From positions 8,898-72,897 of the forward strand of contig NW_025940654.1 of the NCBI RefSeq assembly GCF_000764305.2: DNA of 64,000 nt, in the 5' to 3' direction. Below the pieces are notes generated by a model, which made no database searches, was not told the DNA's origin, and saw nothing but the letters and a program-made list of their open reading frames with translations. This DNA is from Hyalella azteca (lineage: Eukaryota > Arthropoda > Malacostraca > Amphipoda > Hyalellidae). This document shows, piece by piece, positions 1 to 13,000 of the stretch (position 1 is its first letter; every line of letters begins with the position of its first letter). The translations under genes and the position numbers were made by a program.

Positions 1-590
1 ACGAGATATGTGCACCATATACGTAAGGTACGCAATAAGTGAGATATGGATATGTGAGATACATGATACGAGATACATAAGATACGAGATATGTGCACCA
101 TATACGTAAGGTACGCAATAAGTGAGATATGGATATGTGAGATATGTGATACATGATACGAGATACGTAAGATACGAGATATGTGCACCATATACGTAAG
201 GTACGCAATAAGTGAGATATGGATATGTGAGATATGTGATACATGATACGAGATACATAAGATACGAGATATGTGCACCATATACGTAAGGTACGCAATA
301 AGTGAGATATGGATATGTGAGATGTGAGATACATGATACGAGATACGTAAGATACGAGATATGTGCACCATATACGTAAGGTACGCAATAAGTGAGATAT
401 GGATATGTGAGATATGTGATACATGATACGAGATACATAAGATACGAGATATGTGCACCATATACGTAAGGTACGCAATAAGTGAGATATGGATATGTGA
501 GATATGTGATACATGATACGAGATACGTAAGATACGAGATATGTGCACCATATACGTAAGGTACGCAATAAGTGAGATATGGATACGTGA
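1..590. repeat. 90-bp satellite array
   Basis: About 6.5 head-to-tail copies of a 90-bp A/G/T-rich unit. The landmark GATATGTGCACCATATACG recurs near 5, 88, 178, 268, 358, 448 and 538; the first unit is 83 bp. Copies differ at only a few bases, so the array is young. It runs off the left edge of the window. Confidence 0.95.
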
Positions 591-790
591 GTTATAAAAA
601 TTTTCAGCGATAAATTTGATGAATAAAATATTGTAAATTAATAAATTTATAATATCTTATAAGATATAATTTGTAAATAGTAAGAGAAGTAATAATAATA
701 ATATTTGGAAATTAAATAAATTTTGAAAAATTCCCAATTAATTAATAATTAATTATTTAATGGCTCCGGGACCCCAAATTAGGGGCTAAC

Positions 791-1009
791 CTCTTGGGGT
801 TGTTTGATGGGGATGAGCCCTACGACGTATGGGGTCAACATGGCCCTGAGAGCCCCAGCGATGACGGGGTTGTATGGGGCCACATCCTCAGGAGATGTCT
901 CGGGTTCCCCAGGGGTTGCAGGGGTCGGGGAGGGGTCAGGTTGGGGGTACAGCCCCGCCAGACGCCCGCAGGCCCTCAGCGCCGCGACGCTGATCTTGTT
1001 TACAACCTC
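791..1009 (-). CDS. DNAJC13: DNAJC13 exon 29 (last in window)
   Basis: 73 codons, phase 0 to phase 0, from acceptor GTGTGTGCAG to donor GTTAGC. It ends in [18 protein letters not shown], matching the conserved GMLTPYV stretch of RME-8. A Pro/Thr-rich insert of about 20 residues sits in the middle, longer than in vertebrate proteins as I remember them. Confidence 0.92.
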
Positions 1010-4000
1010 CTGCACACACAAGGAGATAAGTGGCTCAAATATTTATTAGTGGGTCAGATAGTGTCCTCATACCAACACAGTCCCTGCGCGAAGTAAATAT
1101 ATGAACTGCCGAGCAAAACTGGGTCAAAATGACCCAAGAAAACGAGGAAAATCATCGATATTTGGACATTGTTTCACTTATTGCCCTGAGTTGTGGGGGG
1201 GGAGAGTGGGGTTCAGGGTGCTGCTCCGCCCACCTGGGCATTGGACTTCTGCCCCCGCTGCCCCGCCCACCTGGGCATTGGACTTCTGCCCCCGCTGCCC
1301 CGCCCACCAGGGCATTGGACTCCTATCTCCGCTGCCCCGCCCACCTGGGCATTGGACTTCTGCCCCCGCTGCCCCGCCCACAGCATTGGACTCCTCCCAC
1401 CGCTGCCCCGCCCACCTGGGCATTGGGCTCCTCCCCCACTGCCCCGCCCACCTGGGCATTGGGCTCCTCCCCCGCTGCCCCGCCCACATGGGCATTGGAC
1501 TCCTGCCCCACTGCCCCGCCCACCTGGGCATTGGACTCCTCCCCCCGCTGCCCCGCCCTCCTGGGCATTGGACTCCTCCCCAGCTGCCCCGCCCACCTGG
1601 GCATTGGACTCCTCCCCAGCTGCCCCGCCCACCTGGGCATTGGACTCCTCCCCTTCCTGCTGCCCCGCCCACCTGAGCATTGGACTCCTCCCCCCGCTGC
1701 ACGCCCCCCTCCTCCAGGGTGTAGTCGTACAGGAAGAGGCGCTGCAGGAGGTGCCACAGGACACCCGCGTGCAGGAGGCGCAGCTGCAGGATGGGGTCAA
1801 CCGCCAGCCCCCCACAGCACTCGACCCCAGCTAGGCTCAGCCCCAGGTGCTCCTGCGGGGGGAACGGGGGATTAGTTATTTGCCTCAATAACAGGACAGG
1901 AGGAGGGCAAATCAGCACACCGTTAAGGAGACAGAGACGAGGGGGAAGAAGAATCTACTTTATGGTATAGAGTGTGTCAAAGGTAGGCGTATCAGGACGA
2001 CCCACATGATAGAAGATGTGTCCGGTTGACCCACCTGATGGTAGAGGGTGTGACAGAGACGGGTGTGTCAGGGTGACCCACCTATTGGTAGAAGAGTGAT
2101 CCATCTGATGGTAGAAAGTGTCAGGTTGACTCACCTGATGATAGAACGTGTGTCAAGGCGACCCACCTCATGATAGAAGGTGTGTCAGGACGACCCACCT
2201 GATGGTAGAGGGTGTGGCAGAGGTGGGTGTGTCAGGGCGACCCACCTGATGGTAGAAGGTGTGTCAGGACGACCCACCTGATAGTAGAGGGTGTGGCAGA
2301 GGTGTACAGGGAAGGTGGGCAGCTCAGCGATGACTCCCCTACAGGTGGGGAAGGCAGCGGCGGCGGTGAAGCAGCGGGCAGTGTGCGTGCACACCTGCAC
2401 CGCCAGTGTGCTGGTGTGCTGCTTCGTGCTCAGCACACCTACACACCTGCTGTACGCCTCCTGCACGATCTGCACAGCACGACACGTGTCAGCCCACCAG
2501 CACACCTGCAGCCCAGACAACACCTACCACCCACCTGCCCACCTTCAAGTCAAAGCCCACAAAGGCCATCTGCGTTTATCCCCAGCCCACCTGTACCCCC
2601 ATGCAGCCCCCAGCCTACCTGTCACACCTCCCAGTCTCCCAGCCTCCCGACCGCCTCCCGTCAACTTTAAACCTCCCAGCTCACCGGCCCACCTGCACCC
2701 CCCATCCCACTACCCGCCCTCAGTCTCCCAGCCCAACAACCGTCTACAGCCCACTTGAAACCTTCCAGTCCAGCAACCCACCTGCGCTCCCCTGCAGCAC
2801 CCAGCTCGCCTCCCGCCTTCCAACCCACCGACCATCTCCCGCCACTTATAACCCCCAGACCACTAACCCACCTGCAGCCCACGTTCCCTGCAGAGCTCGG
2901 TGGCGTTGAGAGCACAGCACTGGATGGTGCGGTGGCACAGCTCGGCAGCAGCACCCAGCAGCGGGTCAGGCTTAGAGAACAGGTCGTCATCTTCACCCTC
3001 CAGCACGACCGTCTTCAGCAGCATGGGGTACCCGGCATACTTGTATGCTGACAGCACTGCATGGGGGAGGGGGGTCAGCATGGGGTACCCAGCATACTTG
3101 TATGCTGACAGCACTGCATGGGGGAGGGGGGTCAGTGCTGGGAGTGTCTATCTTCCTTAACAAATAGATAACAACCTATCAAATTATCAGTAAATTCCAA
3201 AATGAAAAAAAAATAACTTTATAATAGGAAGATGTGAATATCTGAACGTAATTCCTTGCAAAAAAATATATTTGTACGATAGTTTATACCCTAAAAAGAT
3301 TTAGATACCGGCGCGACACCAGATGCCGCCTAAGACTCGGGGAGCGCGTAGACCCCTAATAACTTTAAGCGATTGCAGCGACTTTGCACAGAAGCCGGGG
3401 CGGCCCCCAAATTTTGTTAGGATACGAGTGGTGTACAGGACGCTGCCACTCACCACTGGAGTAGCGGATGTACAGGACGCTGCCACTCACCACTGGAGTA
3501 GCGGGTGTACAGGACGCCGCCACTCACCACTGGAGTAGCGGGTGTACAGGACGCTGCCACTCACCACTGGAGTAGCGGGTGTACAGGACGCGGCCACTCA
3601 CCACTGGAGTAGCGGGTGTACAGGACGCCGCCACTCACCACTGGAGTAGCGGGTGTACAGGACGCCGCCACTCACCACTGGAGTAGCGGGTGTACAGGAC
3701 GCCGCCACTCACCACTGGAGTAGCGGGTGTACAGGACGCCGCCACTCACCACTGGAGTAGCGGGTGTACAGGACGCCGCCACTCACCACTGGAGTAGCGG
3801 GTGTACAGGACGCCGCCACTCACCACTGGAGTAGCGGGTGTACAGGACGCCGCCACTCACCACTGGAGTAGCGGGTGTACAGGACGCCGCCACTCACCAC
3901 TGGAGTAGCGGGTGTACAGGACGCCGCCACTCACCACTGGAGTAGCGGGTGTACAGGACGCCGCCACTCACCACTGGAGTAGCGGGTGTACAGGACGCCG

Positions 4001-7000
4001 CCACTCACCACTGGAGTAGCGGGTGTACAGGACGCCGCCACTCACCACTGGAGTAGCGGGTGTACAGGACGCCGCCACTCACCACTGGAGTAGCGGGTGT
4101 ACAGGACGCCGCCACTCACCACTGGAGTAGCGGGTGTACAGGACGCCGCCACTCACCACTGGAGTAGCGGGTGTACAGGACGCCGCCACTCACCACTGGA
4201 GTAGCGGGTGTACAGGACGCCGCCACTCACCACTGGAGTAGCGGGTGTACAGGACGCCGCCACTCACCACTGGAGTAGCGGGTGTACAGGACGCCGCCAC
4301 TCACCACTGGAGTAGCGGGTGTACAGGACGCCGCCACTCACCACTGGAGTAGCGGGTGTACAGGACGCCGCCACTCACCACTGGAGTAGCGGGTGTACAG
4401 GACGCCGCCACTCACCACTGGAGTAGCGGGTGTACAGGACGCCGCCACTCACCACTGGAGTAGCGGGTGTACAGGACGCCGCCACTCACCACTGGAGTAG
4501 CGGGTGTACAGGACGCCGCCACTCACCACTGGAGTAGCGGGTGTACAGGACGCCGCCACTCACCACTGGAGTAGCGGGTGTACAGGACGCCGCCACTCAC
4601 CACTGGAGTAGCGGGTGTACAGGACGCCGCCACTCACCACTGGAGTAGCGGGTGTACAGGACGCCGCCACTCACCACTGGAGTAGCGGGTGTACAGGACG
4701 CCGCCACTCACCACTGGAGTAGCGGGTGTACAGGACGCCGCCACTCACCACTGGAGTAGCGGGTGTANTCACCCAGCCCCTCACCCGTCCCCCAGCGTTC
4801 TTGTCAGGATGGTAGCGGGCCGCCAGCCTGAGGTAGGCCGTCACCCTGCCCCCAGCACCTCACCCAGCACCTCACCCGTCCCCCAGCGTTCTTGTCAGGA
4901 TGGTAGCGGGCCGCCAGCCTGAGGTAGGCCCTCCTGACGACGTCGTCAGCATGCCGCTGTCCCGGTGTCAGCTCGAGCTCCTCGTAGGCAGCGTCAGCAC
5001 TCATGCTGGGGGGCTGCTTGTGCACCTCCTCCCGCCAGGCTGACAGCACCTTCTTCAGCAGCATCACCTGCATCAGTGTGTTACATATTAGTATGGTTAT
5101 TCAGCATTACATGCAGTATTGTGTTATTTGATATGGTTATTAAAGTGAAGTGATTAATGTTGATCAGCATTAAATGCAGGATTGGGTTCTTTGTTATTAA
5201 AGTTATTCGGCATTAAATGCAGCATCTATTTTATATTATGAAAGTTAACTTAGGTTTTACGTTGATGTAAATTATATTAATCAATTTATAGAAATTTTAT
5301 TTTCAAGTTTTAAAGCCACTGCTTTTCAAGTTTGCTATCTAAGATCATTTAAAGTTTTGCCGGTAATTAAAATTAGATAAATTCTATTAAGAAAGTTCTA
5401 AAGCCACCGTTATTCAAGTTCCATATCCTCAAGTCATTGTAGTTATTCAATGGAAATATTTAATATTTAGTATTTTATCGCTGATGTAACTGAAGTTCTA
5501 AAAACATTTGCTCTTCAGGTTAGTTAAGCCAAGTTTTTATTAAAGAATACCTTCATTTTTGGTTATCCTAAATGATAATATGTTAAAAATTATACAACGT
5601 ACTCTTCACATAGAAATAGCTTTCAATATAATAAAATATTATATAATATAATGTTTAATATAATATAGTATGGTGCAATGTAATATTATATCATAATATA
5701 GCATAACATATATTAATATATAATATGATAAAGCACAGTAATTCATAATAATAAAAATCGTTACTTACTGGATATAGTACAGTGCAGTATAATATTATAT
5801 ATAATAATAAGAACCATTACCCACCGGGTCTTTAAGGCCCTGATTGAAAGCCAAGTGAAGTCTGAGAGCGAGGTTTTTGCGACCAAGTTTTGGTTTTACG
5901 GTTTTGTTCATCAAGTCTGCAACTTTTTTACTTTTTCCGAGATGTAAAAGGGTTGTAATTTTTATTCTCCATTGAATGGTATACTCGGCATCCCTTGATC
6001 AGCCTCCTTGTTTTAAATATTCTTTCTCAAAAAATAGTTATGATCGAGCCTGCTGATACGCGGAGGGAAAATACTACCGCATACTAGCTGCTCAAAGCAG
6101 GCGTTGTGGAAGGTATGAGGGGAAAGAGACGTATTAATTACTGAACTGTCAGTTCACGACGGGTGGCATGGTGAAGGCGAAGTCAATGAGGGGCGAAGAA
6201 TAATACGTGGCCAGTGGTCGGCCTAGTCCAATTAGTTATAGCCGACCGCTGGCCATTCCTCGGCCACCTGAAAGCGACCAGTTGCCGCGAAGAAGGGTCT
6301 GGCTAGGATATCATATTACAAAGAGTACAAGCTCGAGGGTAGCGACTGGCCGAGCTTTGGGCAGATCAAGGATTTTACACGATGGTTGCGAAAAACTCGC
6401 TCTCAGACTTCACTGCATTCTGACTACCAGCCTTAAGTGGGCTAGTACTTAATAATTAAATCCCTGAAAAGGGATTTATTGGGACTGGACTGGATTGAAT
6501 GGTGCTGAGTTGAAGTAAGTGGGATTAAGGCGGAGTGGGGATGCTGCTGAGTGGGTATGGTGGGTCTGAGTGGAGTTGAGGCAGAGTGGGATTGAGGCTG
6601 AGTGAACTAAGTGGGGCTGGGTGGGGTTGAATGATCTGAGTAGAGATACTATAGTTGGATGGGTTTGAGCGGGGTTGATGCTGGCTGGGGGTGAGGCTGA
6701 GCGGGGTTGAGGCTGAGCGGGGTTGATGCTGGCTGGGGGTGAGGCTGAGTGGGGTTGTGGCTGAGAAAGGCTTTTACAAAACCGGTATAGTGTGGCAGAA
6801 TAAGCGTTTCAATATGAACCTGCGTACATTAATTCACACTATAGCTAGCAGGGCCACGGCCACTTCCCAACTCTCCTCATTTGACGATATTCCTTATTCG
6901 AAATTCACTCCTAAATTTCTCCCTAGTACAGGTTAGCCTAAATAAACGTGTATACTTACGCAGACCTGACCTACCATCAATAATATGTACGAGTTAAAAA

Positions 7001-10000
7001 CTCTGTTCGCCAAACACAGACGGTTTTTCCAGCTAGACCCACTAACCACTGACGATGAATCGGGCGCTCTGTATACTTAGGCCGTTACGTGTACTTGAAC
7101 GGTTAAATGTAATTAGTCCTCTACGTGTATTTAAGCGTGTTTTGATAGTTCGGCGTCTGAATGTTTCACAAGAATGTTTCACATGCCACTTCTGATTCAA
7201 CTCGGACCCACTCAATAACCACTAGGCTGGAGCAAGAGATATTCAAGCTCACAGTTTCAAATGAAATATGGCCGCCGATTATTGTGATTTAATCAATCAG
7301 CCTAAATATTAACCAAGTAAATTTCGACGTGGAGTGAGATACCACAGTAGCAGACGTTGTCTACAGTGGCATGACTGTCCCACCAATGGCTTGACAGCAA
7401 TCTTGCACTGAGAGAAATGGGCGGGTCTGGATGACCCACTTTGATGAGTCAACCGCGTCCGAAAATCGATGCACTTTTTTGACTCACTTACCCCATTTGT
7501 GGGTCATACTGACCCATTAAATTTCAAGCATGACTCACTTGTGGCGTTAAATCGCTCTGACGCTCAGATGCTAGGGAAGGTGCTGGTGTCACAGAGGTGC
7601 TTGAGGTAATAGATGTCACAGAAGAGCTCACTCTCGAGCTGGGGGAAGGTGATGTGGGGGATGGGGCAGTACTGGTACTGGGCGCGGGTGTTGCTCACCA
7701 GCCGGGGGGTGAAGTCCCCCAGGTGACATGCTATCTTCTCTATCATGTACCGCCGCATCTCGCGGTTCCAGATGACCTGACATGATTAAATTACGATAAT
7801 AATTACATAATTACATAATGCTAAAGTCTGGTGTCAACCTGGCGTCTCATTGTAAACATAATTGTGTGTAATTGAGACGTTATATTCACTTGAACATCTG
7901 GTAGACACGTGACAGATCACGCGGTCAAGACCTCAGCAGTGGGCGGAAGTGAAGTCTATATAAGGGCTGCAACACTGAGTAAGGCCCCACGCAGTAGGGC
8001 CTTACGTATAGGGCATCACACAGTTCCACATCACACAGGGCCCTACGTATAGGGCATCACACAGTTCCACATCACACAGGGCCCTACGTATAGGGCATCA
8101 CACAGTTCCACGTCACACAGGGCCCTACGTATAGGGCATCACACAGTTCCACATCACACAGGGCCTTACGTATAGGGCATCACACAGTTCCACATCACAC
8201 AGGGCCTTACGTATAGGGCATCACACAGTTCCACGTCACACAGGGCCTTACGTACAGGGCATCACACAATTCCGCTATGTGTGATATTATATAATAATAA
8301 TAATTATATTGTTAGCTTCTCTATCATATAGTGCCGCATCTCACGGTTACAGATAACCTGTTATTATTTATTTATGATAATTACATAATTATAATAGGAA
8401 TAAATAATGATAATAATCATATAATTAAGGAGAGAGGTATAGATATATAGGGGAGGTATACATACCATATACAAGAGAGGTATACCATACCCATGGAGGT
8501 ATACACACAGGAGAGATATACCATACCTCAGGAGGTTTAGATATACAAGAGAGGTATACATACCTCAGGAGTATCGAACTCCCCGAGGAAGATCTCAGCG
8601 AACTTGTCAGGACCGTAGTTGTGCAGGTAGCAAACCATCGCCTCTGGTAGCAGGGGGCCCAGGATGCTCTGCTGCAGGAGGTCGCCCCCCGCCAGTTGCT
8701 GAGACAGTAATTAAATTATTAAATACGTTATACTTTATTATTATATTATGCTGTAATATTTATATTAATTATTACATTATAATTTATTACTATTATATAT
8801 GAAGCCCGAGCGTAGGTACCTATCAAAAAATCTCTGTACATTGATTTATGCGTTCACGACGGATCGCGAAAGGGTGGGGGGTGGTTGAGTTCTTTCACAT
8901 TTAAGATAGGCGGAAATTCCCGGTAGAACACTTAAATAGCTATTCCAAACACTATGTGCTTCAGTTATCCGCCTGCAGTCAACTGGGATGGTTCTCGTGC
9001 CGCCGTTCGCACCATCCTTGACAGAAATTGAGCTCCAGTATCGTCTAGTCTTGCAACCTTGCACCCATGAATGTCTATTTCGAGGCGCTCGCCACTTTGA
9101 CGGGCTCTACTGAAAAGTTAACTTATTGTCAATGCAAACCTATCTCCTCCTAGAGTTTTGAAGCTACATCAATGAGAGATATACCGTTCGATTTGCAAAG
9201 AAAAGATCTACAAAACATCGCATCCATTTTTCTGATTTCGTTATAGTTTGGATTTTATAATGCAAAACAGGAGGGGGGGGTGGCGGGGGTAAAATCGAAA
9301 AATTCAAAAAATTTTACAAAAAATGCCCCCACACCCACAAAAATGAAAAATTCAAAAAATGTATACAATGTTTTATAGATCTGGTCTTTACGCATCGAAT
9401 GATATGTGTTTCGATGTTGTAACTTTAAAACCCTAGGAGGGGATAGAATTCAAAAGTACCCCCTTTTTAGTCCGTTTTCTAAGAATTTCACGTTTTCTTT
9501 CATTTTTTTCGCAAAATTCACAGGAACAAAAAAATTCTCTTTTGGTTTTACACATGTATACCAAGTTTAAAACTAATCCGTCAGTAAATAGCTGAGATAA
9601 AATTTTGCCCAGACGCTCCCCTTAATATAATGAGTTCAATGTTATGAGTGCAACCTCGGACAATAATGTAATATTTATATTAGTTATTACATTATAATTT
9701 ATTATTATTAATATACTGTAATATTTAAATTATTTACTAGATTATAATTAATATTATTAGATTCCTTTAATACCTATTAATACCTAAATATGAGTTAATT
9801 AATCATGGGAAAAATTTTTATCATTAAAAAGAAAAAAAATAATTTTTAACCAAAATTAAATAGTAACATAATAATTAGAAATAAAAATTAAATTGAATAA
9901 TAAATAATAATAATACGTCCCCTGTGATCTGTCACCTCCTGCGGACGGAAGGTCTGTCTGAGGTGACAGAGATGCAGTAGACGGGCGACGGGCAGCACGT

Positions 10001-13000
10001 TAGACCCCACGTACATCAGCACGAAGAAGAACAGACCTGTCGTGTAGACGGTAGACAGGGCGGGGTTGTCTGTCAACACCTCGCACAGCAGCGTGGCCAC
10101 CTGTCAACATAAGTGGGTCAAAACAACCCACCTTCTCACCGCCCCTAACAAAATTTAGAGTCGCCCCTAACAAAATTTAGAGTCGCCCCTAACAAAATTT
10201 AGAGTCGCCCCTAACAAAATTTAGAGTCGCCCCTAACAAAATTCAACAAAATTTAGGGTTGCCCCAGCTTCTGTAAATTTCCAATGGGGAGTGGGTCACA
10301 ACAACCCACCTTCTCGACAATGTCGGGTCAAAGGTGAGCAGGAGCTGGGTGAGGGTGGGTCACAACAACCCACCTTCTCGACAATGTCGGGGTCAAAGGT
10401 GAGCAGGAGCTGGGTGAGGGTGGGCAGACAGAGTGGGTCACAACGACCCACCTTCTCGACAATGTCGGGGTCAAAGGTGAGCAGGAGCTGGGTGAGGGTG
10501 GGCAGACAGAGTGGGTCGGAGGTGTAGCGGCGCACCCTGGCCAGAGGGCGGACGACGCAGCCGTCGGGGGTGCGGGGCGGGAAGTACGAGCACATCCCCG
10601 TCAGCAGGGACAGGCACAGGGATGCTAGGGCGCTCTCCGTCAGTACCGGGGTGCCCTGGGGGTCATTAGTGGTTGTTAATGGTTATGTAATTGTTAATGC
10701 ATTGTTATATAATGGTTAGTGAATGGTTATTGAACGGTAAGTGCCCTGGGGGTGATGAGTGGTTGTTAATGGTTGTATAACGGTTAGTGAATGGTTATAT
10801 AATGAGTACTGAATGGTTATATATCAGCACCGCGGTGGCCTGGGGGTGAATAATGGTGAATATTGGTAATATAATGGTTGGTGAATGGTTATTGAATGGT
10901 TATATAATGACTACTGAATGGTTATTGAACGGTAAGTGCCCTGGGGGGGGGGGATGCTAAATGGCGACTAATGGTGATTAATGGTTGTATAATGAATAGT
11001 AAATGGTTATACAATGGTTATCGAATGGTGATTAATATTGATTAATGGTTGTTTGATGCGTCAGACGTGGCCTCTACATCTGCGTCAGCAGCGTCAGACG
11101 TGGCCTCTACATCTGCGTCAGCAGCGTCAGACGTGGCCTCTACATCTGCGTCAGCAGCGTCAGACGCTACAAGGGTCTAGCCCCTTAAGACCCCTGGGAC
11201 CCTAAGGACCCATCGTGGCGAGTATAGCCTCTACATCTGCGTCAGGAGTATGAGGGTCTACAAGGGTCTAGCCCCCAGGACCTAAGACCCACCGTGGCGA
11301 GCAGGGTCCACTTGAGCTGCGGGACCTGGAGGAGGGGCTTCCAGCCCTCCAGACCCTGGGCCCACACGAGGGTCTTGGCGGTGATGGCCCCGTCAGCGTA
11401 GAGCTCCTTCAGCTCGGGGAAGCTGTAGGGTCCAGCCCGGGTCTTGGCGGCGTCCTGCGACAAGGTCTAGATCACTACAAGGGTCTAGGTCAATACAAGG
11501 GTCTAGGTCACTACAAGGGTCTAGATCAATACAAGGACAAGGGTCTAGGTCACTGCAAGGGTCTAGGTCAATACAAGGGTCTAGGTCACTACAAGGGTCT
11601 AGGTCAATACAAGGGTCTAGGTCACTACAAGGGTCTAGGTCAATACAAGGGTCTAGGTCACTACAAGGGTCTAGGTCACTACAAGGGTCTAGGTCACTAC
11701 AAGGGTCTAGNNNNNNNNNNNNNNNNNNNNNNNNNNNNNNNNNNNNNNNNNNNNNNNNNNNNNNNNNNNNNNNNNNNNNNNNNNNNNNNNNNNNNNNNNN
11801 NNNNNNNNNNNNNNNNNNNNNNNNNNNNNNNNNNNNNNNNNNNNNNNNNNNNNNNNNNNNNNNNNNNNNNNNNNNNNNNNNNNNNNNNNNNNNNNNNNNN
11901 NNNNNNNNNNNNNNNNNNNNNNNNNNNNNNNNNNNNNNNNNNNNNNNNNNNNNNNNNNNNNNNNNNNNNNNNNNNNNNNNNNNNNNNNNNNNNNNNNNNN
12001 NNNNNNNNNNNNNNNNNNNNNNNNNNNNNNNNNNNNNNNNNNNNNNNNNNNNNNNNNNNNNNNNNNNNNNNNNNNNNNNNNNNNNNNNNNNNNNNNNNNN
12101 NNNNNNNNNNNNNNNNNNNNNNNNNNNNNNNNNNNNNNNNNNNNNNNNNNNNNNNNNNNNNNNNNNNNNNNNNNNNNNNNNNNNNNNNNNNNNNNNNNNN
12201 NNNNNNNNNNNNNNNNNNNNNNNNNNNNNNNNNNNNNNNNNNNNNNNNNNNNNNNNNNNNNNNNNNNNNNNNNNNNNNNNNNNNNNNNNNNNNNNNNNNN
12301 NNNNNNNNNNNNNNNNNNNNNNNNNNNNNNNNNNNNNNNNNNNNNNNNNNNNNNNNNNNNNNNNNNNNNNNNNNNNNNNNNNNNNNNNNNNNNNNNNNNN
12401 NNNNNNNNNNNNNNNNNNNNNNNNNNNNNNNNNNNNNNNNNNNNNNNNNNNNNNNNNNNNNNNNNNNNNNNNNNNNNNNNNNNNNNNNNNNNNNNNNNNN
12501 NNNNNGGTAGTACCACTCCTTGAGGTGCAGTGTGCTGGTAGTACCACCCACCTGGTAGTACCACTCCTTGAGGTGCAGTGTGCTGGTAGTACCACCCACC
12601 TGGTAGTACCACTCCTTGAGGTGCAGTGTGCTGGTAGTACCACCCACCTGGTAGTACCACTCCTTGAGGTGCAGTGTGCTGGTAGTACCACCCACCTGGT
12701 AGTACCACCCACCTGGTAGTACCACTCCTTGAGGTGCAGTGTGCTGGTAGTACCAGCCTCTATACAGTTGGAGGAGGTGGGTAGGTGGGCACGCTGGGTG
12801 TGTAGGTGGGCCAGGGACATGAGGTCAGTGAGCACCCGCACCCCGCCCCCCTCCAGCACCTCCCGCACGTTGCCCCGGTGCAGGATCAGCTGATAATATA
12901 TTATAATGTTAGAATAATTACCATATATCATATATATATATAATTATCATATATTATACCACATATATATATATATATATATAATTTTCTTATATATGTA

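Noticed and set aside
1101..1918. Pro/Trp- or Gly-rich ORFs of 190-250 codons
   Set aside because: Shadows of the 36-37-bp donor-edge minisatellite over DNAJC13 exon 28.
3431..4767. CRISPR-like regular array
   Set aside because: Units are contiguous with no unique spacers, in a eukaryotic intron; it is a minisatellite.
11393..12931. 512-codon ORF on the minus strand
   Set aside because: Spans 795 N; real coding is limited to exons 17 and 18.
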